64,000 nucleotides of DNA, taken from Paracoccus fontiphilus (GTDB lineage: Bacteria; Pseudomonadota; Alphaproteobacteria; Rhodobacterales; Rhodobacteraceae). Location of the stretch: the NCBI RefSeq assembly GCF_017356265.1, contig NZ_JAFNAW010000002.1:62001-126000 (forward strand). Direction: 5' to 3'. Positions 18,784 through 29,035 of the stretch are shown piece after piece. The notes below the pieces were generated by a model, which saw only the letters and a list, made by a program, of their open reading frames with translations, was not told the origin of the DNA and did no database searches. Each line of letters begins with the position of its first letter. Position 1 is the first letter of the stretch. The position numbers and the translations under genes are program-made.

Positions 18784-19941
18784 GTGATCGCATCTTACGC
18801 CTGCCATCCCGAAGCCAGCCGCGGGCGGCTTCACCTGGAACGGATGTCCACCTTCCGCAGCCCCTGGCAGCGCGACCGCGACCGCATCATCCACTCCAGC
18901 GCCTTCCGCCGCCTGAAGCACAAGACCCAGGTCTTTGTCGAACATGACGGAGAGGCCTATCGCGGCGACTATTTCCGCACCCGCCTGACCCATACCATCG
19001 AGGTCGCGCAGGTCGCCCGCACCATCGCGGGCGCGCTTGGCCTGAACACGGATCTGGCCGAAACCGTGGCCCTGGCGCACGACCTGGGCCATCCCCCCTT
19101 CGGCCATACCGGAGAGGATGCGCTTGCCGCCCTGATGGAACCCTATGGCGGCTTCGACCACAACGCCCAAGCCCTGCGCATCGTCACGCGTCTGGAACGG
19201 CATTACGCCGACTTCGACGGGCTGAACCTGACATGGGAGGCGCTGGAGGGCATCGCCAAGCACAACGGCCCGGTGACCGGCCCCCTGCCCTATGCCCTGG
19301 CCGAGGTGAACGCCCAGTGGGATCTGGAACTGCACACCAACGCCAGCGCCGAGGCGCAGGTCGCGGCAGTGGCCGACGACGTGGCCTACAACCACCATGA
19401 CCTGCATGATGGCCTTCGCGCCGAACTGTTCACGGAAGCTGAACTGGCCGAACTGCCCGTGGTCGGCCCTGCCTTCGCCGAGGTGGACCGCCTGTATCCC
19501 GGCCTCGACCCCACCCGTCGCCGCTACGAGGCGCTGCGCCGGGTCTTCGGCGTCATGGTCGAGGACGTGATCGCCGTGGCCCAGAACCGCCTGGCAGGCT
19601 TGCAGCCGCAATCGGCACAGGAAATCCGCGACATGGACGGACCGATCATCCGCTTTTCCAAGCCGCTCTACCAGAACATCAAGGCGATCAAGTCCTTCCT
19701 GTTCACGCGCATGTATCGCGCGCCTTCGGTCGTCGTCGAACGCAGCAATGTCACGGCGATGCTGAACGACCTGTTCCCGTTGTTCCTGCACGATCCCGGC
19801 CAGATGCCGGATCACTGGTGCAGCGTCGCCAGGTCCGCGGGGGACGAAACCCAATGCGCCCGTGTCGTTCTTGATTACGTCGCAGGCATGACTGACCGCT
19901 TTGCCATCGCGGAACACCAGCGGCTGTTTCCCAGTCGCTGA
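18784..19941 (+). CDS. dgt: Deoxyguanosinetriphosphate triphosphohydrolase-like protein
   Basis: A 385-residue HD-domain dNTPase. The metal-binding motif runs through RLTHTIEVAQ, AHDLGHPPFGHTGE and a later DDVAYNHHD. The N-terminal SPWQRDRDRIIHSSAFRRLKHK is diagnostic of the dGTPase type 2 subfamily. I use the GTG at 18784, which fits the family start; an upstream ATG at 18580 lies in the antisense of the Fe-S carrier gene. It hydrolyses dNTPs to nucleosides plus triphosphate and tunes dNTP pools. Confidence 0.93.
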   Translation: MIASYACHPEASRGRLHLERMSTFRSPWQRDRDRIIHSSAFRRLKHKTQVFVEHDGEAYRGDYFRTRLTHTIEVAQVARTIAGALGLNTDLAETVALAHDLGHPPFGHTGEDALAALMEPYGGFDHNAQALRIVTRLERHYADFDGLNLTWEALEGIAKHNGPVTGPLPYALAEVNAQWDLELHTNASAEAQVAAVADDVAYNHHDLHDGLRAELFTEAELAELPVVGPAFAEVDRLYPGLDPTRRRYEALRRVFGVMVEDVIAVAQNRLAGLQPQSAQEIRDMDGPIIRFSKPLYQNIKAIKSFLFTRMYRAPSVVVERSNVTAMLNDLFPLFLHDPGQMPDHWCSVARSAGDETQCARVVLDYVAGMTDRFAIAEHQRLFPSR

Positions 19942-20017
19942 TATTTGCGCCCGGCATGAACCGCTGCTTGCCCCACGCGTTCGGACGTCGAAGCATCAAC
20001 GCATGGAGGAACAGACG

Positions 20018-20440
20018 ATGTTCACACGCAGCGGATCGGCCATCTGGCAGGGCGGACTGAAGGACGGCAAGGGCACGGTCTCGACCCAGTCGGGCGCGCT
20101 GAAGGATCTGGCCTATGGCTTCAACACCCGGTTCGGCGACGAACCCGGCACCAACCCCGAGGAACTGATCGGCGCAGCCCACGCGGCCTGCTTCAGCATG
20201 GCCTTGTCGAACATGCTGTCCCAGGCGGGCATCGGCGGCATCGACATCCAGACCACCTCGAAGATCACGCTGGAAAAGGACGGCGACGGATTTACCGTCA
20301 CCAAGGCGCATCTGGTCACGCGGATCTCGGGCGACGGCGACAAGGCGCAGATCGAGGATCTGGCGCGGAAGGCCAAGGAAGGCTGCCCTATCTCGAAGCT
20401 TCTGAACGCCGAAGTCACCATGGACGCGACGGTCGCCTGA
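20018..20440 (+). CDS. osmC: OsmC/Ohr-family peroxiredoxin-like protein
   Basis: A 140-residue OsmC-type hydroperoxide reductase. The two redox cysteines lie in HAACFSMALSN and KEGCPISKLL, with NPEELIGAA before the first. GGAGGA precedes the ATG at 20018. The domain arrangement and the TRSGSAIWQG start point to OsmC rather than Ohr. Its stop overlaps the next start (TGATG), linking it to the transglutaminase-like gene. Confidence 0.92.
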   Translation: MFTRSGSAIWQGGLKDGKGTVSTQSGALKDLAYGFNTRFGDEPGTNPEELIGAAHAACFSMALSNMLSQAGIGGIDIQTTSKITLEKDGDGFTVTKAHLVTRISGDGDKAQIEDLARKAKEGCPISKLLNAEVTMDATVA

Positions 20441-21282
20441 TGCGCATCCGGATCGGGTACGAGATGACGATCGAGACGGCTCAGGAAACCCCCCTGATCA
20501 GTCTCACCACCCCGGAAGCCGCGCGTCACCGCGACTATGTCTTCCCCGAGGATTTCCGGACAACGCCATCCGTCCCGGTCCAGAGCTATGTCGATCGCTA
20601 TGGCAACATCTGCCGGCGCATGGTGGCGCCGGCGGGCCGCTTCACCCTTTTCGACGACATCACCGTCAACGATCCCGGCTTGCGGGACGAATCGGACGTC
20701 AACGCCCGCGAATGGCCGGTGGAAGCCCTGCCGACCGACGTGCTGGGCTTCCTGACCGCATCCCGCTATGTCGAGACGGACCTAGTCAGCGACGAGGCTT
20801 GGAATCTGTTCGGCCATGTCGCGCCGGGCTGGAACCGTGTCCAGTACATCGTCGACCACGTCAACGGCAGCCTGGTCTTCGACTACAAGTTGGCATCGCA
20901 GTTCCGCACGGCCGCCAGCGCCCGCAACGACCGGGTGGCGGTCTGCCGCGACTTCGCGCACCTGACGCTGGCCTATCTGCGGGCGCTGAACATCCCGGCG
21001 CGTTACGTCAACGGCTATGTGGGCGACATCGGCGTGCCCCGCGCCGCGGCCCCCATGGACTTCGCCGCCTGGATCGAGGTCTTCCTGGGCGGCAAGTGGT
21101 GGACCTTCGATCCGCGCAACAACCAGCGGCGCATCGGCCGCGTGGTGGTGGCGCGCGGCATGGATGCCGCCGACGTCCCGCTGATCAACACCTTCGGACC
21201 CCATACCCTGACGGGTTTTCGCGTCTGGTGCCATCCGGTCGATGAGCAGGGCAACGAACTGGACGGGATGCTGTTCGGCTGA
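20440..21282 (+). CDS. Transglutaminase-like superfamily protein, catalytic His not evident
   Basis: A 280-residue protein with the N-terminal domain of bacterial transglutaminase-like proteins (MRIRIGYEMTIE) and a C-terminal papain-like core. The nucleophile Cys169 (VCRDFAHL) and Asp224 (WTFDPRNN) of the expected triad are present. The segment that usually reads HAW is DFAAW here, with Ala at 209 and 210, so the His is missing. This may be a subfamily trait, and activity is doubtful. It starts within the osmC stop. Family members are predicted cytoplasmic peptidases or amidases. Confidence 0.85.
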   Translation: MRIRIGYEMTIETAQETPLISLTTPEAARHRDYVFPEDFRTTPSVPVQSYVDRYGNICRRMVAPAGRFTLFDDITVNDPGLRDESDVNAREWPVEALPTDVLGFLTASRYVETDLVSDEAWNLFGHVAPGWNRVQYIVDHVNGSLVFDYKLASQFRTAASARNDRVAVCRDFAHLTLAYLRALNIPARYVNGYVGDIGVPRAAAPMDFAAWIEVFLGGKWWTFDPRNNQRRIGRVVVARGMDAADVPLINTFGPHTLTGFRVWCHPVDEQGNELDGMLFG

Positions 21283-21338
21283 CGCTTGCCATTCCGTCCG
21301 GGGCGTGACTTTCTGGCCGCGCCCATCCGAGGAACGCC

Positions 21339-22229
21339 ATGCTTCCCTTTCGCGGCCTGTCGGCCTTTCCCATCACCCCGGCCGATCCTGACGGCACGAT
21401 CCGCTGCGCCGACCTTCGCGCCATCCTGCAGCGCGCCGAAAAGGCCGGGGTCGATTCGGTCTGCGTCCTGGGCAGCACCGGCGGCTATGCCTATCTGGAA
21501 CCTGGGCAACGCCGCGTCGTGACCGAGGTGACGGTGGCCGAGATCGGCGGACGGGTGCCCGTCATCGTGGGCGTCGGCGCCCTGCGCACCGATGTCGCGC
21601 AGTCGCTGGCGCGTCACGCCCGCGAAACCGGCGCCGATGCGCTGCTGGTCGCGCCCATGTCCTATACGCCGCTGACCGATGACGAGGTTTTCGCCCATTA
21701 CGCCGCCATTGCCGAGGCGGGCGACCTGCCGATCTGCATCTACAACAATCCGACGACGACCCATTTCACCTTTTCCACCGATCTTCTCGTCCGCGTGTCC
21801 GGCATCCCGCAAATCCGGGCGGTCAAGATGCCGCTTCCTGCCGACGGCAACTTCACGGGGGAGATTGCCGATCTTCGTGCCCGGCTGCCCGACGGGTTCT
21901 CGGTCGGCTACAGCGCCGACTGGGGATGCGCGGCCGCCATGCTGGCGGGTGCGGACGCCTTCTACAGCGTCGCGGGCGGCACATGGCCCGCCGAGATGCT
22001 GCGCCTGGTCCGGGCCGCGCAGTCCGGCGACGCGGCCGAGACCGCGCGGATCGAGACGGCCTTCCAGCCGATGTGGTCGCTGTTTCGAACGTCCAGCAGC
22101 TTTCGCGCCGTTCACCGTGCCGCGAATCTGCTTGGCCTGACCGACGCACGGCCCCCGCGTCCCATCCTGACCTTGCAGGACCAGGACGACGCCCTGCGCC
22201 GGGCAATGGACGCGCTGACGGCGATCTAG
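21339..22229 (+). CDS. Dihydrodipicolinate synthase (DapA) family aldolase
   Basis: A 296-residue class I aldolase of the DapA/NanA fold. LGSTGGYAYL is the carboxylate-binding loop, YNNPTTTHF carries the catalytic Tyr, and IRAVKMP the Schiff-base Lys. DapA itself usually has GTTGE in the loop; the SSTGGYA-type loop suggests a paralogue acting on another 2-keto acid. GAGGAACGCC precedes the ATG. It stands between the transglutaminase-like gene and fumC with no evident pathway link. Confidence 0.85.
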   Translation: MLPFRGLSAFPITPADPDGTIRCADLRAILQRAEKAGVDSVCVLGSTGGYAYLEPGQRRVVTEVTVAEIGGRVPVIVGVGALRTDVAQSLARHARETGADALLVAPMSYTPLTDDEVFAHYAAIAEAGDLPICIYNNPTTTHFTFSTDLLVRVSGIPQIRAVKMPLPADGNFTGEIADLRARLPDGFSVGYSADWGCAAAMLAGADAFYSVAGGTWPAEMLRLVRAAQSGDAAETARIETAFQPMWSLFRTSSSFRAVHRAANLLGLTDARPPRPILTLQDQDDALRRAMDALTAI

Positions 22230-22309
22230 TCATAGCATACCGTTGCATACCGATTGCCTATCGGTCCCATGCCCGTTAGAACCGCGCCAAACCGCGAGGG
22301 AGCCTTCCG

Positions 22310-23704
<1,395 letters not shown>

Positions 23705-23769
23705 TCGCCGCTTGACCGGATCGGGTGGGGGCGCGGTATGATACCCGCGCCCCTTTCCATCGGAGCCGC

Positions 23770-23961
23770 ATGACCAAGATCATCAACCTGCGCCAGGCCC
23801 GCAAGCAGCGCGACCGCGACATCAGGCGTGCCGCAGGCGATGCGAATGCAGCCAAGTTCGGCGAGGCGAAGCCTTCGCGTCAGGCGCGCCAGGCGGAAGC
23901 GGATCGTGCCGGACGGGCACATGAGGCCCATCGTCGTGACGACGCCCCGGGCGATGCTTGA
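23770..23961 (+). CDS. DUF4169 family small basic protein
   Basis: A 63-residue, highly charged, Ala/Arg-rich protein with the DUF4169 start MTKIINLRQARKQ and the AANAAKFGEAK segment. No membrane helix or signal is present, and a helical, nucleic-acid-binding character is only a guess from composition. It overlaps the next gene by 8 bases and sits just after fumC, an arrangement I recall from other Rhodobacterales. Confidence 0.78.
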   Translation: MTKIINLRQARKQRDRDIRRAAGDANAAKFGEAKPSRQARQAEADRAGRAHEAHRRDDAPGDA

Positions 23962-24184
23962 CCTGCCCCCCATGACGCCGCCGCAGAAGCGGTCGGTCAC
24001 CATCGACGGGCACCGCACCTCGGTCTCGCTGGAGGATGCGTTCTGGCGCGGCGTGGCCGATGCCGCCAGGGCTCGCGGCATGACGCGGGCGCAACTGATC
24101 GGGAAGATCGACCATGCCCGCCCGCCCGAGGTGGGGCTGGCAACGGCGCTGCGATTGTTCGTGGTGTCGGAATTGCGGCGATAG
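23954..24184 (+). CDS. Ribbon-helix-helix domain protein
   Basis: A 76-residue Arc-like protein. The ribbon strand is KRSVTIDGHRTSVSLEDAFW, followed by two helices with MTRAQLIGKID and LATALRLFVV. It is likely a DNA-binding dimer, or a partner in protein-protein regulation. I place the start at the ATG at 23954, overlapping DUF4169; ATGs at 23921 and 23972 are alternatives. Targets are unknown, and the RHH domain plus small partner resembles antitoxin pairs, though DUF4169 is not a known toxin. Confidence 0.8.
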   Translation: MLDLPPMTPPQKRSVTIDGHRTSVSLEDAFWRGVADAARARGMTRAQLIGKIDHARPPEVGLATALRLFVVSELRR

Positions 24185-24207
24185 CCGGGGGACTTCACGT
24201 CCCCCGG
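24185..24207. terminator. Bidirectional hairpin between RHH gene and pheT
   Basis: A 9-bp perfect stem CCGGGGGAC / GTCCCCCGG with a 5-base loop directly after the RHH stop, lying between convergent genes. No U tract follows. The tail that follows (GTGGGATACTTTCACCAAGG) looks like an intergenic element I recall from Rhodobacteraceae genomes. Confidence 0.5.
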
Positions 24208-24244
24208 ACCCCCTGTGGGATACTTTCACCAAGGCAAAGAGCCG

Positions 24245-26632
24245 TCAGGCGCGCAGCGTGCCTCCGGTCGCCTTCTGCACCTTCTCGATGATCTTCTGGC
24301 TGACGGCGTCTATTTCGGCATCCGTCAGGGTCTTGTCGCGGGGCTGCAGCCGGGCGGTGATGGCGACGGACTTCTTGCCGCCCTCAAGGCCGGTGAACTG
24401 GTCGAAGACAGTCACGCTTTCGATCAAGGCCTTGTCGGCGCCGGTGGCGGCATTCACCAGGGTCAGCGCCTCGACCTGCGGGTCCACGACGAAGGCGAAG
24501 TCACGTTCGACCGCCTGCAGTTCCGAAATGGCCATTGCCGGACGCGTTGCCGTGCGGGTCTTCGGGAAGGGCACGCTGGCAATGCGGACGGTGAAGGCGA
24601 CCGCCGGCCCCTTCACGTCGAAGGCGCGCAGGATGCGGGGATGGATTTCCCCGAACGTCGCCAGCACGTTCGGCCCGAGCGCGATGTTGCCCGCCCGCCC
24701 CGGATGCCACCACGGGTCCAGCTTGCGGTTCACCTGAACCTTGGCGGGCACGCCGATGGCCGCCAGCACCGCCTCGGCATCCGCCTTGACGTCATACAGA
24801 TCGACCTTGCGACGGCTGCCGAAGGGATCGCGGGGCGCCGTATTCCCGACCATCAGGCCAGAAATCTGCGTGGCCTGCTCGCCCGGCTCGCCACCGGCAA
24901 AGATCGGGCCGAGTTCGAACAAGGCCAGGTCGGCAAAGCCGCGCGCCTGGTTGCGGGCGGCGGCGGCCAGCAGGCCCGGCAGCAGGTCGGGGCGCAGATG
25001 CGTCATCTCGCTGCTGATCGGGTTCTCGACCTGAACGGCATCCGAGCCGCCGCCGAACAATTCGGCGAAGGCTTGGTCGATGAAGCTGTAGGTCACGCAT
25101 TCGTTGTAGCCAAGCGCAGCCGCCTGGCGTCGCGCTGCCCTTTCCCGCACCTGCAACGGGGTCAGCACCGGCTTCGGCACGCCGGGACGCGGACGCGGCA
25201 AGGGCAGGCCCTGCAGCTTGGTCAGGCTGGCGATGCGGGCGATCTCCTCGACCAGGTCGGCCTCACCCAGGACGTCGGGGCGCCAGGACGGCACATGCGC
25301 CATGTCGCCTTCCATGCGGAAGCCCAGCGCCGTCAGCGTCGCGCGCTGCACATCCGCCGGGATGTCCAGACCGACAAGGCTGGCGGTCCGCGCCGTGTCC
25401 AGCCGATAGGCCCGCGCCGTGTCGGGGACTGCCCCGGCCTCGACCACCTCGGACGGCTCACCCCCGCAGAGATCGAGGATCATCCGCGTGGCCAGTTCCA
25501 GGCCCGGCCGGGTGAAGGCCGGATCGACACCGCGTTCGAAGCGGTAGCGGGCGTCGCTGTTGATCTTCAGGGCACGGCCGGCGGTCGCAATGGCGATCGG
25601 GTCCCAGTAGGCGCTTTCGAGAAACACGTCGGAAGTCTGTTCCGAACAGCCGGAATGTTCGCCACCCATGATGCCGGCGATGCTCTCCGGGCCGTTCTGG
25701 TCGGCGATCACCATCGTGCCTTCCGGCAGGACATAGGTCTTGCCGTCAAGGGCCAGGATCTGTTCGCCCGCCGCTGCCGGACGCACTTGCAGGTCGCCGA
25801 AAACCTTCGCCATGTCAAAGACATGCAGCGGTCTGTTCAGATCATAGGTGAACAGATTGGTGATATCGACAAGTGTGTTGATCGGGCGCAGGCCGATGGC
25901 GCGCAGCCGATGCTGCAGCCATTCGGGGGCGGGACCGTTCCTGACACCCCGGATCACCCGACCCGCGAAAAAAGGCGCCTTGTCGGCGACAGCCCGGTCG
26001 ATGGTGACCGCGACAGGGCTGGCGAAGCCCCCCTCGACCCCCATGCCCGACACCGGTTTCAACGTCCCGAGTCCCCGGGCGGCAAGATCGCGGGCGATGC
26101 CGTGGACGCCAAGCGCGTCGGGACGGTTCGGCGTGATCTTGATGTGGATCATCGGGTCCACCTTGTCCGGCGCATTCAGCGCCAGCCAGTCCACGAAGCG
26201 CTGCCCGACCTCGCCCGAGGGAAGCTCGATGATGCCGTTGTGTTCGTCCGACAACTCCAGCTCGCGCTCGGAGGCCATCATGCCGTGGCTTTCGATGCCG
26301 CGGATCTTGCCCACGCCCAGCGTCACGTCGATGCCGGGCACATAGTCGCCGGGCTTGGCCAGCACCACGGTGATCCCCTCGCGAGCGTTCGGGGCGCCGC
26401 AGACGATCTGCTTTTCCCCCTCGTCCGTAAGCACGCGGCAGACACGCAGCCGGTCGGCGTCGGGATGCTGTTCCGCGTGCAGCACGCGTGCCAGCGTGAA
26501 CGTCCGCAGCTTGGCGGCGGGGTCACGGACATCCTCGACCTCCAGGCCCAGGTCGGTCAGCGCCTCGGTGATTTCGGCAAGGGTGGCGGTGGTATCGAGA
26601 TGCTCTTTGAGCCAGGAGAGGGTGAACTTCAT
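24245..26632 (-). CDS. pheT: Phenylalanyl-tRNA synthetase beta subunit
   Basis: A 795-residue PheT. It starts MKFTLSWLKEHLD and has the OB-fold tRNA-binding domain (VLHAEQHPDADRL), B3/B4 editing region, B5 with EMAYWDP-like FLESAYWDPIAIA, a class II-like core and a C-terminal anticodon-binding FDX-ACB domain (ERDFAFVVD). With PheS it charges tRNA-Phe. The ATG at 26632 is chosen; the TTG further upstream adds 23 unrelated residues. pheS is not adjacent, unlike the usual pheST operon. Confidence 0.96.
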   Translation of the reverse strand: MKFTLSWLKEHLDTTATLAEITEALTDLGLEVEDVRDPAAKLRTFTLARVLHAEQHPDADRLRVCRVLTDEGEKQIVCGAPNAREGITVVLAKPGDYVPGIDVTLGVGKIRGIESHGMMASERELELSDEHNGIIELPSGEVGQRFVDWLALNAPDKVDPMIHIKITPNRPDALGVHGIARDLAARGLGTLKPVSGMGVEGGFASPVAVTIDRAVADKAPFFAGRVIRGVRNGPAPEWLQHRLRAIGLRPINTLVDITNLFTYDLNRPLHVFDMAKVFGDLQVRPAAAGEQILALDGKTYVLPEGTMVIADQNGPESIAGIMGGEHSGCSEQTSDVFLESAYWDPIAIATAGRALKINSDARYRFERGVDPAFTRPGLELATRMILDLCGGEPSEVVEAGAVPDTARAYRLDTARTASLVGLDIPADVQRATLTALGFRMEGDMAHVPSWRPDVLGEADLVEEIARIASLTKLQGLPLPRPRPGVPKPVLTPLQVRERAARRQAAALGYNECVTYSFIDQAFAELFGGGSDAVQVENPISSEMTHLRPDLLPGLLAAAARNQARGFADLALFELGPIFAGGEPGEQATQISGLMVGNTAPRDPFGSRRKVDLYDVKADAEAVLAAIGVPAKVQVNRKLDPWWHPGRAGNIALGPNVLATFGEIHPRILRAFDVKGPAVAFTVRIASVPFPKTRTATRPAMAISELQAVERDFAFVVDPQVEALTLVNAATGADKALIESVTVFDQFTGLEGGKKSVAITARLQPRDKTLTDAEIDAVSQKIIEKVQKATGGTLRA

Positions 26633-26779
26633 GACATGGCTTTCCGGTTTCGCGCCCGTGGCGTTTGCCAGTCTTGAACCGTTCATGCGCGCAATGGTCA
26701 AGCATCAAGCCGGATTTCGCGCCGATCAATGATTGTTTATCGCCCGATCGGGTGCCACAGTCCCCCGACCCGCCCCAAG

Positions 26780-28060
26780 ATGGAGTTCATCGTGACGCCG
26801 CACCGCCTTTTCCTTCCTGTCGCCCTGACCATCGTAGCGTCGCATGGCCTGCCCGCCCTGGCGCAGGAGGCGCCTGCCGACCCGGGGGCTTGCGGCGCGG
26901 CGCAGGTGCAGTGGCTGGCCCAGGACGAGGCTGGACAGGACGTCTCGGCCGCGCAGGCGGCCTTGTCGGCGCAGGTGCAGGTTACAGGAAGTCGGGACAC
27001 GGTGCTGGCCTTTCGCGCCACGGCGGAACGTCAGTCGCTGAGGGTCGAGGCGCGCACCGAGAACGGCGATCCGGCGATCTCTCTGCTGACCGGGGACGGC
27101 GATGTCATCGCGGAAAACGACGACACGCCCGTGTCGCTGAATTCGCGGGTGGAAACTGCCGTGGGGCCCGGCATCTACTGCGTCGCGGTCCGGTCGGTGG
27201 GCGGCGGCGACATGGCGGCCACGGTCCAAGTATCGCGCCCCGAGCAGCCCGCCTTGCTCAACGAGGAGAGCGAAAGCGCGGGTAGCGGCAACCAGATCGC
27301 CGCCTGCACGCCCGACACGGCCGCGACTGCCCTTGGTGAGGGTGCGATGGACGAACGGCTGGCGCAGGGGCCGGTCAGCACGACGCAGGATGGCACGCAG
27401 GTCGGCTATTACCGCTTCAGCCTGTCGCAACCCATGCCGGTGACGCTGCGCGCATCCAGCCCCACACTGGACCCCTACCTGAAGCTGTTCGACGCGCAAG
27501 GGGTGCTTGTCGGGGAAAACGACGACGCCGACGGCCTGAACGCGCGGCTGGACTTCGTGTCGACGCTTGCCGCGGGCGACTATTGCATCGGCGCCGCAAG
27601 CCTGAGCGGCGAGGCGGGCGAGCTGACCATCACCGCCGAAAAGCTGGACCCCGAAACCTTCCTGCGCAATGCCTACCGCAAGGGAGAACTGAACCCGCCG
27701 GCGGATGGCAGCTATCCGGTCCAGTCCGTGGACCTGACGCGGCAGAAGCAGACAGTGGTCCTGCATGACGGCACCGCGCAATGGCTGGGATTTGACCTAG
27801 ACCAGCCGACGGTGGTGATCGTCAGCGCCTACGGCTCGCTTGTGGGGGCCGATCCGCGGCTGGTGCTGTTCGCCGCCTCGGGCGCGCTGGAGGCCGAAAA
27901 CGACGACGTGGACGGCAGCACCAATGCTCGTGTCGGGCCTGTCCTTCTGCAGCCGGGGCGCTATCACCTGGGTGTCGTGGATGTCAGCCGCGCCGACGGG
28001 GCCGCTGGCCCCATCCGTCCAATCGGCCTCATGATCGAGCGCTTCCTGCGGGCCGAGTGA
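26780..28060 (+). CDS. Exported protein with three PPC-like repeats
   Basis: A 426-residue secreted protein. A signal peptide ends around residue 29 (LPALAQEAP). The mature part contains three copies of a pre-peptidase C-terminal-like beta domain, each with a DPxL-type strand, an E-N-D-D loop and a G-x-Y turn: AENDDTPVSLNSRV then GIYCVAV, GENDDADGLNARL then GDYCIGA, and AENDDVDGSTNARV then GRYHLGV. No peptidase domain is attached. Acidic ENDD loops suggest calcium-binding or adhesion, which is inference. It is divergent from pheT. Confidence 0.8.
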   Translation: MEFIVTPHRLFLPVALTIVASHGLPALAQEAPADPGACGAAQVQWLAQDEAGQDVSAAQAALSAQVQVTGSRDTVLAFRATAERQSLRVEARTENGDPAISLLTGDGDVIAENDDTPVSLNSRVETAVGPGIYCVAVRSVGGGDMAATVQVSRPEQPALLNEESESAGSGNQIAACTPDTAATALGEGAMDERLAQGPVSTTQDGTQVGYYRFSLSQPMPVTLRASSPTLDPYLKLFDAQGVLVGENDDADGLNARLDFVSTLAAGDYCIGAASLSGEAGELTITAEKLDPETFLRNAYRKGELNPPADGSYPVQSVDLTRQKQTVVLHDGTAQWLGFDLDQPTVVIVSAYGSLVGADPRLVLFAASGALEAENDDVDGSTNARVGPVLLQPGRYHLGVVDVSRADGAAGPIRPIGLMIERFLRAE

Positions 28061-28124
28061 TCCTTGTGCCGGGGGCAAAGGTCCCTATCTAACCTGCAAG
28101 GGGACGGATGATCCGTCCCGCGTG

Positions 28125-28454
28125 ATGGAGAGGCCCTTGTCGGACAGTGTCCAGCAACAACTGCTGATCGAGCAGCGTGTCGCGAACGAATCGAAGTCCC
28201 AGCTGGTCGCCTACCTGCTGGCGATCCTGCTGTGGGGCTTCGGCGTCCACCGGATGTATCTGGGCCGCTGGGTCAGCGGGTTTCTGATGCTGGCCATGAC
28301 GGTGGTCGGCGGGCTTACGGCGTGGCTTCTGGTGGGCTGGATACCGCTGGCGATTGTCTGGGTCTGGGCGGTCATCGACCTGTTCCTGATCCCGGGGATG
28401 GTCCGCGACGATCAGGCCGTGATCCGGCAACGGCTGATGGCGGGCCGCTGGTAA
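28125..28454 (+). CDS. TM2 domain membrane protein
   Basis: A small protein of about 109 residues. A soluble N-terminal 25 residues is followed by a TM2 domain: hydrophobic LVAYLLAILLWGFGVHRMYLG with the conserved G-x-HR-x-YLG motif, then a second helix and a third hydrophobic run (IPLAIVWVWAVIDLFLIP). The start is uncertain among GTG 28122, ATG 28125 and TTG 28137. TM2 proteins have no settled function in bacteria. Confidence 0.85.
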   Translation: MERPLSDSVQQQLLIEQRVANESKSQLVAYLLAILLWGFGVHRMYLGRWVSGFLMLAMTVVGGLTAWLLVGWIPLAIVWVWAVIDLFLIPGMVRDDQAVIRQRLMAGRW

Positions 28455-28759
28455 CGGACATGGCGGGGGCTGCGCTTTCAGCCGGGCCAGCGGTCGTCGG
28501 CAAGTAAGGGCCGTCCTGGCCTCGCTGCCGCAAAAAGCCGGTCAGGCTTGGCTGGGCAGCGTCGCGGCAGGCCGCCGTCAGGCAAGCGCCACCGTCCCTG
28601 CGAACAGGCCGCCAACCCGGACCGGCAGGACTTTGCCGCGGTGCCAACGGCGACACGCAGGCAAACCTGTCTGCCATGCCCTGCCTGCCGGCCTGCCCCC
28701 GCCGCCGTTGTCGGCGACGAGGGCGTGGTCTCTTGCGACCACCCGGACAACCGATGTGG
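28455..28759. other. Intergenic region between TM2 gene and minE
   Basis: No convincing gene is seen. The stretch is GC-rich with many short GCAGGC/GCCTGC inverted pairs. A 6-bp hairpin (GTGGTC at 28725-28730 with GACCAC at 28737-28742) lies about 18 bases beyond the minE stop on its strand and may be a U-less terminator. Open frames here have alanine/arginine-rich translations typical of noncoding high-GC DNA. Confidence 0.6.
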
Positions 28760-29035
28760 TCAGCCTGCCTTCGATGCCGCGCCCGGCAGGTCGATGTTGA
28801 TCTCCAGGCTCGACATCTGGTCGCCGCGCTCCATGCGGACCTCGACGTCCTGCTCTCCGATCGGGACGTGCTTGCGGATCGCCGCGATGATGTCGCGCTG
28901 CAGCATCGGCAGGTAGTCGGCCTCGGCAGAGCCACTGGTGCTGCGCTCGTGCGCGAGGAGGATCTGCAGGCGGTCCTTGGCCGTCTGCGCGGTCTTGGCG
29001 GGACGCGGCTTGCGAACGAAGCTGAACAGGCTCAT
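28760..29035 (-). CDS. minE: Cell division topological specificity factor MinE
   Basis: A 91-residue MinE. The N-terminal membrane-binding and anti-MinCD region is MSLFSFVRKP followed by AKDRLQILLAHERS, and the topological-specificity domain contains LPMLQRDIIAAIRKHV. It drives MinD ATP hydrolysis and pole-to-pole oscillation. Its ATG overlaps the minD stop (ATGA). It is last in minC-minD-minE. Confidence 0.95.
   Translation of the reverse strand: MSLFSFVRKPRPAKTAQTAKDRLQILLAHERSTSGSAEADYLPMLQRDIIAAIRKHVPIGEQDVEVRMERGDQMSSLEINIDLPGAASKAG

Noticed and set aside
28478-28750. A 90-codon minus-strand frame downstream of minE
   Set aside because: Low-complexity Arg/Ala/Gly content, no ribosome site, no motif.
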